This document shows, piece after piece, positions 1 to 7,338 of a stretch of DNA of 8,845 nt. The position numbers and the translations under genes are program-made. The stretch spans positions 1-8,845 of the forward strand of contig CAMAWZ010000089.1 of assembly GCA_945861995.1 (NCBI GenBank), given 5' to 3'. The notes below the pieces were generated by a model. The model did no database searches and had not been told where the DNA came from. It was given only the letters and a program-made list of their open reading frames with translations. The stretch comes from Pseudorhodobacter antarcticus. GTDB taxonomy: Bacteria; Pseudomonadota; Alphaproteobacteria; Rhodobacterales; Rhodobacteraceae. Each line of letters starts with the position of its first letter. The stretch's first letter is position 1.

Positions 1-2476
1 CAACATCAGACCCTTGGCCAAAAAAGTCGCTTTCCCCAACGGCAAATAGCGGCAAATTTTGCCCCATGCCAAAGCCGCCATCGACCACATAATCAATGCC
101 CAAAATCCCCTCATCGCCCGTGCGGAAATACTCATTGATCACATTTTCACCGCTGGCATCAGGGCCAAGGCGCGCGCCAGAAAAGCGGTCAACCTTTTGG
201 AAATACCCCCCCTCGGGCACGGCGAACTGCGTGCCGCCAAAGCGTTTGATCGCCTCGGTCATAAACTCTTGGAAAATCGGCACGCACAGCGTGCCGCCAA
301 AGGCGCCCGGCCCAAGGCTGCGCGGCTGATCATAGCCCATATAGCAGCCAGCCGCGAGGTTCGAGGTATATCCCACAAACCACACGTCTTTGGCATCGTT
401 GGTGGTACCCGTTTTGCCCGCCACGGGCACGGGCAGGCGCACACCGCTGCCAGAACCGCGCAAAATAGCCCCTTGCAGCATAGATGTCAGTTGATAGGCC
501 GTCACAGCGTTCATCACCCTCTCGCGGTTGCTGGTGATGCGCAAGGGCTGGCCTGCGGGCAGGGTATTTGCCGTACAATCGGCGCATTCGCGTTTGTCAT
601 GGCGGTAGACAGTTTTGCCAAAGCGGTCTTGCACGCGGTCAACAAGGGTGGGTTCCACCCGCTCGCCGCCATTGGCGAACATCGAATAGGCGGCGACCAT
701 TTTGAACAAGGTTGTTTCTTGCGCGCCAAGTGAGTTGGCCAAAAAGGGCTGCATCGGGGAATAGACCCAAAACTTTTCAGCATAAAGCGCGACGGTTTCC
801 ATCGTGACCTCTTGCGCGATGCGCACTGTCATCAGGTTACGCGACTGCTCGATCCCTGTGCGCAGCGGTGTGGGGCCATAGAATTTGTTGCTGGCGTTTT
901 TGGGTGTCCATAGGCCTTGCGGCGTATCGACCACAATGGGCGCATCGACCACGATGGTGGCGGGGGTAAAGCCGCTGTCCAATGCTGACGCATAGACAAA
1001 GGGTTTGAACGAGCTGCCAGGCTGGCGCGTGGCTTGCGTGGCGCGGTTGAATACCGAAGATTGGTACGAAAACCCGCCCTGCATCGCCATAACGCGGCCC
1101 GTGTTGACGTCCATCGCCATAAAGCCGCCTTGCACTTCGGGCACTTGGCGCAGCGAATAATGATCAAAACTGCCATCTTCGGCCATGATCGGCTTGACCA
1201 TCACTACATCGCCCACGGCCACCAAATCGGCAGGCACGCGCGCCGTGCGCCCGCGCGCGCCGTCGGCATTCAGTTTGCGCGCCCAAGTCACATCTTTGGC
1301 GGGGATCACAGGATCGCCCAAGGTTTCCCCCTCAATCCCCAGCCGCGCGGTATCATCGCCCAGTTCCAGCACCACGGCCGCCTGCCACTGTGCCACATCG
1401 CGGGGCAGATCCACCACGTCGGACAGGGATTTGCGCCACGCGGCCTCATCCCCCAAAACCTCGGCTGGCAGGGTCTTACCCGTGCCGCGCCACAGGCCCT
1501 GGTTACGGTCAAACTTTTCCAACCCCTTTTGCAGCGCGCGGGCTGCGATTTTCTGTAGTTCGGGGTCGGCCGTGGCGCGAATGGTCAACCCGCCGCCAAA
1601 AAACTCTTCCTCGCCAAAGCTGGTCGACAATTGGCGGCGAATTTCATCGGTGAAATAATCGCGCGGTGGCAGTGATTGGCGGTAGGCGGGATAATCGCCA
1701 TTTTGCACCGACAGCAGTGGGGCAGCAATGGCGGCGTCAAAGGCGGGCTGATCGATAAAGCCGTTCTGCAGCATTTCGCCCAAAACGTAATCGCGCCGCT
1801 CAATCAGCCGGTCGCGGTTTTCAACGGGGTGATAATCGGACGGCGCTTTGGGCATAGCGGCAAGGGTCGCGGCCTCTTGCGGGGCCAAATCTTCGAGTGA
1901 TTTGTTGAAATAGGTCTGCGCCGCCGCCGCGACCCCATAGCTGTTTTGGCCAAGAAAAATCTGGTTCAAATACAATTCAAGAATTTTGTCCTTGGTCAGC
2001 GTTTCTTCGATGCGCGATGCAAGGATCAATTCCTTGACCTTGCGTTCCACATTGCGTGATCCGTCCAGAAGAAAGTTTTTCATCACCTGCTGGGTGATGG
2101 TGGACGCCCCGCGCAGATTGGCCCCGCGCGAGGTGATTGCATCGCGCAGCGCCGAGGCCATCGAGGTAACATCATAGCCCGCATGGGTCTAAAAATTTTT
2201 ATCTTCTGCCGAAATAAACGCGTCTTTGACCAGTGTTGGAATGTCTTCGCTGGGCACAAACAGGCGGCGCTCTTGGGCAAATTCATCGATGATGCGCCCT
2301 TCGCCCGAATAGATGCGGCTGATGGTGGGGGGGGCGTATTGCGCAAGGCTTTCGTGGCTGGGAAGCCCATCAGAATAAACCCAAAACACCCCGCCAAGCG
2401 AGACCGCGCCAAAAAACACCGCCAAGGTGATATTGCTGAAAATCGAGCCGATGATGCCCAAAACAAATCTGATCAC
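1..2476 (-). pseudogene. mrcA: mrcA, PBP1A bifunctional transglycosylase/transpeptidase, with in-frame TAG; 3' end cut by window edge
   Basis: Class A penicillin-binding protein, anchored in the inner membrane, which polymerises lipid II and cross-links the glycan strands. The frame stays open from the GTG at 2476 to the window edge (about 825 codons; family about 800-850) except for one TAG at codon 96. Visible parts: an N-terminal membrane anchor (about residues 3-30); GT51 motif AEDKNF-stop-THAGYD with catalytic Glu91; RGASTITQQ; ELYLNQIFLG; then the transpeptidase with SSFK (nucleophile Ser488, Lys491), SRN (545-547) and KTGTT (Lys688). The GTG start is preferred because GGGGAA lies just upstream and a promoter lies at 2532-2560; the longer upstream frame would run into the -35 box. 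Both sides of the stop are in the same frame, so one substitution (TAT or TAC to TAG) explains it. Real pseudogenisation and a sequence error both remain possible. Family identity is near certain; functional status is not. Confidence 0.9.
2189..2191 (-). other. Premature amber codon (codon 96) in mrcA
   Basis: On the minus strand the sequence reads AAT TTT TAG ACC CAT GCG, that is N-F-stop-T-H-A. GT51 enzymes normally have F-Y-x-H-x-G here (for example FYEH in both E. coli PBP1a and PBP1b), so the TAG replaces an expected Tyr codon by a single base change, with no frameshift. It lies four codons after catalytic Glu91. A product ending here would be 95 residues: the membrane anchor and the first edge of the glycosyltransferase domain. 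Confidence 0.93.
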
Positions 2477-2531
2477 GCAGGTTCCCCAAATGGCAGGGCG
2501 GCAGGCCGAAGGGGGCCTTTCGCGCCCGCGC

Positions 2532-2560
2532 CTTATAGGGCTGGCAGGGCAAAAGGTCAA
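2532..2560 (-). promoter_or_regulatory. Promoter of mrcA (sigma70-like)
   Basis: Reading the minus strand, TTGACC (2555-2560) and TATAAG (2532-2537) are separated by exactly 17 bases, close to the housekeeping consensus TTGACA-17-TATAAT. Transcription would start near 2525 and give a leader of about 50 nt before the GTG at 2476. This suggests mrcA can be transcribed independently of the upstream amiC gene. It also argues against a translation start further upstream. Confidence 0.65.
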
Positions 2561-2634
2561 AGCACTATCAGGTTATTGACCCCTGATCGGCGACAATCCC
2601 GCACGGGTTTGGATTGGCGCGAGTGGCCTTGCGA

Positions 2635-2706
2635 CTATGGCGCGGGGGGGCTTTGCGCCTAGGGCGCGGGGGGTCTTTGCGCCTAGGGCGCGGGGGGTCT
2701 TGCACG
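2635..2706. repeat. Three-copy 24-bp tandem repeat at the end of amiC
   Basis: Three adjacent 24-bp units: 2635-2658, 2659-2682 and 2683-2706. The middle and right units share their first 19 bases; the left unit differs from the middle one at two positions. Because 24 is a multiple of three, each unit keeps the amiC frame and encodes PPAP followed by TAG. The right unit holds the actual amiC C-terminus and stop. Each junction also contains GCGCC-TAG-GGCGC (or a near copy), a short 5-bp inverted repeat with the stop codon in its loop. No T-run follows, so I do not call it a terminator. Confidence 0.85.
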
Positions 2707-3915
2707 CTCGGCTGCGGCCCATGCCAGAACGCCAGTCTTCATCGCATCCGCCATGCGCGCGCGCCATGCGGGGTCGGTCAAGTTGGCGCGGTCTGAATCG
2801 GATGACAGAAACCCAAGCTCCAGCAAAACAGATGGTATGTCGGGCGATTTTAGCACTGAAAATCCCGCCGTTTGCTGCGCGTTGCGGTGCATCTTTATGT
2901 CCGCCGCCTTGATCGCGCTTTCCAGAGCCTGCGCCAAGCGGCCCGTGCGGGGGGTGGTTTCCAGCCGCGCCATATCGATCAGCACACGGGCAATAAGGTC
3001 ATCTTGCGCGGTTAAATCCACCCCTGCCAGCAAATCATCACGGTCGTGCCGCTCGGCCAAGGTTTGCGCGGCCTCGTCTGTGGCCTCTGCTGATAGGGAA
3101 TAAATCGTGGCCCCTTTTGCCGCACCTTCGGCCAAAGCGTCGGCGTGTAGCGAGATGAACACATCACCAGCTGCGGCGCGGGCGATGGATACGCGTTCCT
3201 CTAGGGGAACAAAGATGTCTTGTTCACGGGTCAGGACGACCTCTACTTCGCCTGTGCGCAGTAACACCTCTTTTAACTCGCGCGCGAAGGTCAGCATAAG
3301 ATTTGCCTCGGATAAGCTGCCTTGCTCGGCCCCGGGGTCAAGCCCTCCATGACCTGGGTCAAGAACCACAATCAGCGGCCCTGTGCGCTGCGACAGGGGC
3401 AGGCGCGGGGGGGGCAGATCGGCTGCGCGGGGCAGTGCCCATTCGGGCGGCTCTGGCAGGGCGGCGGCGGCGGCAAATTCGCCGTCCGTTGCGCCCCGCA
3501 GCGTTACGGCGACTTGCGCCCCCGCGTCTGACGTGGCCATTTCACTGCGCGCAACCACCATGGGCTTCGGCAAGTCGATGACAAGGCGCGACCATGTTGG
3601 GCGAAATACGCCCGCGCGCAGGCCAAGGATGGCATCGCTGTCCACGGGCAGATCGGCAAGGTTCGACCAATCCACTTCGCGAAAGTCCAGCAGCAGCCGC
3701 GGCGGGCCATTTAGCACCCGCACCCGCCACGGCACGGGCTGGCTTAATGATAAGGTCACCACCAGCCCATCGCCCGCAGCTGCGATTTCCGAAGCATTGG
3801 CATTCAGCTTTGCCAGCGCCGAAAGCGCGCCCTCTTGCGCGGTGGCAGGGGCGGCGCAAAGGGAGGCGCACACGGCGGCGCAAATGGCGATGACAAAACG
3901 TGCAAGGCGGATCAT
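2683..3915 (-). CDS. amiC: Periplasmic N-acetylmuramoyl-L-alanine amidase (AMIN + Amidase_3)
   Basis: Zinc amidase of 410 residues that cuts the bond between MurNAc and the first L-Ala of the stem peptide, usually during septum splitting. Residues 1-29 form a signal peptide (MIRLAR core, ends ATAQ). Residues about 37-140 resemble the AMIN domain that targets such enzymes to peptidoglycan. Residues about 180-402 are Amidase_3: zinc ligands His189 (DPGHGG), Glu203 (SLSEAN) and His257 (SLHAD), and catalytic Glu366 (LLELGFLS). The start at 3915 puts the signal peptide at the N-terminus; a GTG at 3981 would add 22 unlikely residues. I see no strong ribosome binding site. It lies 206 bp upstream of mrcA on the same strand, an amidase/PBP1A pairing familiar in alphaproteobacteria. 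Its C-terminus (RPPAP) belongs to a tandem repeat. Confidence 0.93.
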   Translation of the reverse strand: MIRLARFVIAICAAVCASLCAAPATAQEGALSALAKLNANASEIAAAGDGLVVTLSLSQPVPWRVRVLNGPPRLLLDFREVDWSNLADLPVDSDAILGLRAGVFRPTWSRLVIDLPKPMVVARSEMATSDAGAQVAVTLRGATDGEFAAAAALPEPPEWALPRAADLPPPRLPLSQRTGPLIVVLDPGHGGLDPGAEQGSLSEANLMLTFARELKEVLLRTGEVEVVLTREQDIFVPLEERVSIARAAAGDVFISLHADALAEGAAKGATIYSLSAEATDEAAQTLAERHDRDDLLAGVDLTAQDDLIARVLIDMARLETTPRTGRLAQALESAIKAADIKMHRNAQQTAGFSVLKSPDIPSVLLELGFLSSDSDRANLTDPAWRARMADAMKTGVLAWAAAERARPPAP

Positions 3916-4020
3916 GCGCGCAGTATCGCTGCCCGCGCCTGCGTTGTAAATCGGCCAAGGGGTGCAATCTGGCCGCTTCACTTTACTGCGAGGCCTTTGC
4001 CGCGCCGTGAAGAGGTAGGG

Positions 4021-4048
4021 TTGATCTTACCGCCCCTGCCCCTATGCT
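4021..4048 (+). promoter_or_regulatory. Candidate promoter of the dsbA-like gene
   Basis: TTGATC (4021-4026), a 16-base spacer and TATGCT (4043-4048) lie 27 bp before the ATG at 4075, in the gap that separates this gene from divergent amiC. The match is moderate (four of six bases in each box), so this is a plausible reading only. I found no equally good promoter for amiC in the same gap. Confidence 0.35.
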
Positions 4049-4074
4049 GGCGCAAATTTCCAAAAAGGTTACCC

Positions 4075-4809
4075 ATGCGCCCGATCATATTTGCCGCTGC
4101 CCTGTCCATCACCCCATTTGCGGCCACTGCCCAACAAGACATGAGCGAGGCCGAACGCGCCGCCTTTCGCGCCGAGGTGAAGGCCTATCTGATGGAAAAC
4201 CCCGAAGTCATTATGGAGGCGATCGAGGTGCTGCAAACGCGCCAAGATGCGGCCGAAGGGGCAGAGGATTTGGCGCTGGTGCAAACCCACAAAGACGCGT
4301 TGTTTAAGGATCAAGCCTCTTGGGTGGGGGGCAACCCTGATGGCGATATCACCATCGTGGAATTTACCGATTACCGCTGCGGATACTGCCGCAAAGCCTT
4401 TACGGAAATTGAAGAACTGATCAAGGCAGATGGCAATATTCGGTTTGTTGTCAAAGAGTTTCCGATTTTGGGTGATGCGTCGATGATTTCGGCGCGCTTT
4501 GCGATTGCTGTGCTGCAATTGCACGGAAATGATGCCTATAAGCGCGCGCATGACGGGCTGATTACCCTGCGCGGCGAGCCTGATGAGGCTACGCTGACCG
4601 CCCTTGCGGGCGAACTTGGTCTGGATGGCGCGCCGATTCTGGCCCGCATGGCCGCGCCTGAAGTAGACGCGGTGATTGCCGCAAACCACGCGCTGGGAAA
4701 TGCCCTGCGCATCAGCGGCACACCAACCTTCGTTGTGGGCAGCCAAATGCTGCGCGGGTATTTGCCGCTAGAGGCGATGCAAGAGGTGGTCGCGGCAGAG
4801 CGGGGCTGA
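4075..4809 (+). CDS. Secreted DsbA/ScsC-like thiol:disulfide oxidoreductase
   Basis: Thioredoxin-fold periplasmic protein of 244 residues that should form or reshuffle disulfide bonds in exported proteins. Residues 1-20 are a signal peptide (ends FAATAQ). Residues about 24-60 are helical and charged, with AYLMENPEVIMEAIE, which resembles the N-terminal region of ScsC/Com1-type DsbA proteins, a segment that drives oligomerisation in ScsC. The active site is Cys102-Gly-Tyr-Cys105, and GTPTF gives the expected cis-Pro at 217. CGYC rather than CPHC points to the Com1/ScsC/BdbD side of the family, so oxidase or isomerase activity cannot be decided here. The start at 4075 is chosen because AAAGG lies 6 bases upstream and the signal peptide begins there; the frame is open further upstream but reads antisense through the amiC start. 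It is transcribed divergently from amiC and ends at a hairpin terminator. Confidence 0.9.
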   Translation: MRPIIFAAALSITPFAATAQQDMSEAERAAFRAEVKAYLMENPEVIMEAIEVLQTRQDAAEGAEDLALVQTHKDALFKDQASWVGGNPDGDITIVEFTDYRCGYCRKAFTEIEELIKADGNIRFVVKEFPILGDASMISARFAIAVLQLHGNDAYKRAHDGLITLRGEPDEATLTALAGELGLDGAPILARMAAPEVDAVIAANHALGNALRISGTPTFVVGSQMLRGYLPLEAMQEVVAAERG

Positions 4810-4832
4810 ATTTAGGCGCGGGTAGATTGGGG

Positions 4833-4861
4833 CGCGGCTGATTATTCAGCCGCGGCTTTTT
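4833..4861 (+). terminator. Intrinsic terminator of the dsbA-like gene
   Basis: A perfect 9-bp stem (CGCGGCTGA at 4833-4841 with TCAGCCGCG at 4846-4854), a TTAT loop, then GC and five T (4857-4861). It starts 24 bp after the dsbA-like stop codon. The hairpin covers the TAA of convergent ispG (4842-4844), so it is partly coding for that gene. On the minus strand no T-run follows the stem, so it should work mainly in the plus direction. Confidence 0.8.
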
Positions 4862-5978
4862 CCGCCTCCGCCTCGGCCTTTTCCCATTCAGCCGCCTTCG
4901 CCTCGACCAATTCAACGATATGCTCGATCATGCCGTCGTTGTTTTGGGTATGGCTTTGCTTGCCCGCCATATAGATCATGCCCTTGCCCGCGCCGCCGCC
5001 TGTGAAACCGATATCGGTCATCAGCGCCTCGCCCGGGCCGTTCACAACGCATCCGATGATCGACAGGCTCATCGATGTGGTGATATGAGCAAGACGGTCT
5101 TCCAGTGCCGAGACGGTTTTGATCACGTCAAAACCTTGGCGCGCGCAGGAGGGGCAGGAAATAATCGTCACGCCGCGATGGCGCAGGCCCAGCGATTTCA
5201 AAATCTCGAACCCCACCTTAACCTCTTCGACAGGGTCGGCAGACAGGGACACGCGGATCGTGTCGCCAATCCCGCCCCAAAGCAGCATACCAAGGCCAAC
5301 GGATGATTTCACCGTGCCAGACGTCAGGCCGCCCGCTTCGGTGATGCCCAAATGAATGGGCGCATCGGTGGCCCCGGCAAGCTGCTGATAGGCAGCCGCC
5401 GCCATAAACACATCCGATGCCTTGACCGAAATTTTATATTCGTGAAAATCATTGTCTTGCAGCAGTTTGATATGATCAAGGCCTGATTCCACCATCGCAT
5501 CCGGGCAAGGCTCGCCGTATTTGTCCAAAAGATGCTTTTCCAAACTGCCCGCATTCACGCCAATGCGAATCGAACAGCCGTGATCCTTGGCGGCGCGCAC
5601 CACTTCGGCCACGCGTTTGGCGTCGCCAATATTACCGGGGTTTATGCGCAAACAGGCGGCCCCCGCCTGCGCTGCCTCGATTGCGCGTTTATAGTGGAAA
5701 TGGATGTCGGCAACGATAGGCACAGGGCTTTCTGCGCAAATTTCGCGCAGCGCGCGGGTGCTGTCCTCGTCTGGGGTGGACACGCGCACAATATCGGCCC
5801 CTGCAATGGCACAGCGCTGGATCTGTTCTAAAGTTGCAGCGACATCGGTGGTCAGCGTGTTGGTCATGGTTTGCACCGATATGGGTGCATCCCCGCCCAC
5901 CAAAACGCGGCCGACACGGATTTGTCGCGATACGCGGCGTTCAATATTGCGCCAAGGGCGAATGGGATTGTGGGTCAT
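4842..5978 (-). CDS. ispG: 4-hydroxy-3-methylbut-2-en-1-yl diphosphate synthase (IspG/GcpE)
   Basis: Cytosolic [4Fe-4S] enzyme that turns 2-C-methyl-D-erythritol 2,4-cyclodiphosphate into HMBPP, the penultimate step of the MEP isoprenoid pathway. The 378 residues match the compact bacterial form (E. coli about 372). The N-terminal TIM barrel carries VGGDAPISVQTMTNT and VADIHFHYK. The C-terminal half holds the cluster ligands Cys275 and Cys278 (SCPSCARQGFD), Cys310 and Glu317 (GCVVNGPGE). The last 18 or so residues (AEWEKAEAEAEKAAAE) are a Glu/Ala/Lys-rich helical tail outside the conserved core. The ATG at 5978 is preceded by GATAGGT, a weak ribosome binding site. It follows rodZ by 65 bp on the same strand with no clear promoter between, so co-transcription is likely. 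That gap holds a 7-bp inverted repeat (6015-6021 with 6033-6039) without a T-run. Confidence 0.96.
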   Translation of the reverse strand: MTHNPIRPWRNIERRVSRQIRVGRVLVGGDAPISVQTMTNTLTTDVAATLEQIQRCAIAGADIVRVSTPDEDSTRALREICAESPVPIVADIHFHYKRAIEAAQAGAACLRINPGNIGDAKRVAEVVRAAKDHGCSIRIGVNAGSLEKHLLDKYGEPCPDAMVESGLDHIKLLQDNDFHEYKISVKASDVFMAAAAYQQLAGATDAPIHLGITEAGGLTSGTVKSSVGLGMLLWGGIGDTIRVSLSADPVEEVKVGFEILKSLGLRHRGVTIISCPSCARQGFDVIKTVSALEDRLAHITTSMSLSIIGCVVNGPGEALMTDIGFTGGGAGKGMIYMAGKQSHTQNNDGMIEHIVELVEAKAAEWEKAEAEAEKAAAE

Positions 5979-6043
5979 GGCTTACCTATCTTTTTGCCAT
6001 AGGATAAGCATTACCGCGCAAAAGGCAATTGCTTGCGCGCGGG

Positions 6044-7219
6044 CTATTCTGTTGGGGCAGGTTCCAAATAGGCGTCATTTTCTGCCACAAAGGCGGTCAA
6101 ATCACCATCAAGACTGGGGTCGGCCATCGTGTAGACTGTTTGCACAGCCTGAACCGACAAATCCACATCCCGCACCACTTCGGGCCCGCGCGAGGCAGGG
6201 CCGTAGGTTTTATCGCCCATAACGAAATAAATCGCGCTGGAATTGCCCGCCTTTAGGCGGGGCGCAATTGTCAGCGCTGGCACGGCATAACGCTCGCCCG
6301 CATCAAGGATTTTCTCGAACAAAACAGTACCGTCTGCGGCGGTCACGCTGATCCAGCTGGGGCGCACGGCCAAAACTTCGACCAATTGCGGGGCCTCTAC
6401 AACCTGCACCTGCTCGGTTGCGACTTCTTGGGTCACAACGGAAGTATCGCGCGGGTCAATGGCCGAAATCGGGCCATCGCGGGCGATCAGAATAGGCACA
6501 TCCAGCGCTTCGGGCTGGGCAATGCGCGCCGCAGTCTCGTCGCTGCTGCGCGGCAAGGGCGGGGCCATCAGATCTGTACCGGCCTGCGCTACGGGATCAA
6601 GGGCCGCGGTCACATCACCAAAAGGCGCGCCCAAAGCGGCGGGCGCATCGGCGATAATCGTCGGGGCTTGGTCAATGGGGGCAAGCTGCACCATTTGCAC
6701 TTCGCGAAGCAGCGACCATCCACCATAGGCAAGCCCACCGATAACGGCCAAAAGCACAGCCATTTGGCCCAGCGCGCCAGGTTCAAACCAAGCCAACCCC
6801 GACTTCGGCTGCCCAAGGGATGACGGGTTGAACACCGATCCGCCCGTTGCCGCGCTTTTGGCGCGGGCCGCGACCATGGTAGAGGTGGATGCTGCGGGCG
6901 ATAAGCCATGCGCGGGTACAAAGCCCGTCTCAGAGCAAAACTGCGCAAAACTATCTTCAGCATTCATGCCCAAATAGCGCGCATAAGACCGCACGTAACC
7001 TGCAATAAAGCTTGGCGCTTCAAATGCGGCCAAATTGCTATTTTCAATCGCCGCCAAATAGGCGGCTTTGATGCGCAGATCACGCTCAATATCGTGCAAG
7101 GATTTGCCCAATATTGCGCGTTCACCGCGCATAACATCACCAAGTCGAAGCTCGTAATCGTCAAACCCTTTTAGGGTAACGGGCGTCTCCGCGGGTGGAG
7201 TGGCAAAACGGCCAAGCAT
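6044..7219 (-). CDS. rodZ: RodZ-type protein: cytoplasmic HTH, one membrane helix, DUF4115 domain
   Basis: Membrane protein of 391 residues with RodZ architecture. In other bacteria RodZ links MreB filaments to the wall-elongation machinery. Residues about 22-100 form a RodZ-like helix-turn-helix (GDVMRGERAILGKSLHDIE, then RIKAAYLAAIE and FIAGYVRSYARYLGM). Residues 101-148 are a Ser/Ala linker. Residues about 149-170 are the single membrane helix. Residues about 171-280 are a low-complexity Pro/Ala/Val periplasmic linker. Residues about 283-355 match DUF4115 (RPSWISVTAADGTVLFEK). The ATG at 7219 fits the family N-terminus (MLGRF, then FDDYELRLGDVMRGER); the ribosome binding site is weak. ispG follows 65 bp downstream, an arrangement I recall from other Rhodobacterales. 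Orthology to E. coli RodZ is inferred from architecture, so the name is tentative. Confidence 0.85.
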   Translation of the reverse strand: MLGRFATPPAETPVTLKGFDDYELRLGDVMRGERAILGKSLHDIERDLRIKAAYLAAIENSNLAAFEAPSFIAGYVRSYARYLGMNAEDSFAQFCSETGFVPAHGLSPAASTSTMVAARAKSAATGGSVFNPSSLGQPKSGLAWFEPGALGQMAVLLAVIGGLAYGGWSLLREVQMVQLAPIDQAPTIIADAPAALGAPFGDVTAALDPVAQAGTDLMAPPLPRSSDETAARIAQPEALDVPILIARDGPISAIDPRDTSVVTQEVATEQVQVVEAPQLVEVLAVRPSWISVTAADGTVLFEKILDAGERYAVPALTIAPRLKAGNSSAIYFVMGDKTYGPASRGPEVVRDVDLSVQAVQTVYTMADPSLDGDLTAFVAENDAYLEPAPTE

Positions 7220-7264
7220 CAGGGAAATCCAAACGAAATTAGGTGTCTAAGTCAGGTTGCGCAA

Positions 7265-7317
7265 AAAATCTCTTAGCTTTATTGTTGTGGAAAACTTTGT
7301 CACAATCAAGAGATTTT
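7265..7317. repeat. Perfect 10-bp inverted repeat bracketing the rodZ promoter region
   Basis: AAAATCTCTT (7265-7274) and AAGAGATTTT (7308-7317) are exact reverse complements separated by 33 bases. A nested 5-bp pair (ATTGT 7281-7285, ACAAT 7302-7306) shares the same centre. The right arm overlaps the candidate -35 box and the left arm sits at the predicted transcription start. That geometry fits a paired operator, but it could equally be an RNA or cruciform hairpin. Confidence 0.55.
7281..7309 (-). promoter_or_regulatory. Candidate promoter of rodZ-ispG
   Basis: On the minus strand TTGATT (7304-7309) and AACAAT (7281-7286) are 17 bases apart, in an AT-rich stretch that stands out from the coding sequence around it. 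Each box matches consensus at four of six positions. The start would fall near 7274, leaving a leader of about 55 nt before the ATG at 7219. Confidence 0.4.
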
Positions 7318-7328
7318 CGCGTCGTCGG

Positions 7329-7338
7329 TTGAATTCAA
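7329..7338. repeat. 10-bp perfect palindrome TTGAATTCAA
   Basis: A self-complementary decamer between the candidate terminator and the rodZ inverted repeat. It may be a small operator half or chance; it is listed because three separate symmetric elements fall within about 110 bp of this gap. Confidence 0.3.

Noticed and set aside
59..733. Plus-strand open frame of 224 codons opposite mrcA
   Set aside because: It lies wholly antisense to the conserved transpeptidase coding region of mrcA; its His/Ala/Gly-rich product has no recognisable domain. High-GC genes commonly produce such frames.
1034..1558. Plus-strand open frame of 174 codons
   Set aside because: Antisense shadow of the mrcA frame, which is read with family motifs throughout.
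2189..2191. Genome-wide reassignment of TAG to Tyr
   Set aside because: TAG ends amiC, rodZ and the small exported-protein gene at sensible C-termini, so it behaves as a normal stop here.
2501..2520. AGGCC/GGCCT inverted repeat in the mrcA leader as a terminator or riboswitch
   Set aside because: The stem is only 5 bp, no T-run follows in the minus direction, and no conserved riboswitch core is visible.
3835..4074. N-terminal extension of the dsbA-like frame
   Set aside because: The extra 80 residues overlap the amiC start antisense, look low-complexity, and would bury the signal peptide that begins at 4075.
4069..4746. Minus-strand open frame of 225 codons
   Set aside because: Exact antisense of the dsbA-like gene, which has a signal peptide, CGYC and a ribosome binding site; the minus product shows none.
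7286..7294. DnaA-box-like TTTTCCACA (minus strand)
   Set aside because: It is one mismatch from TTATCCACA, but only a single box is present with no cluster, and nothing else suggests an origin.
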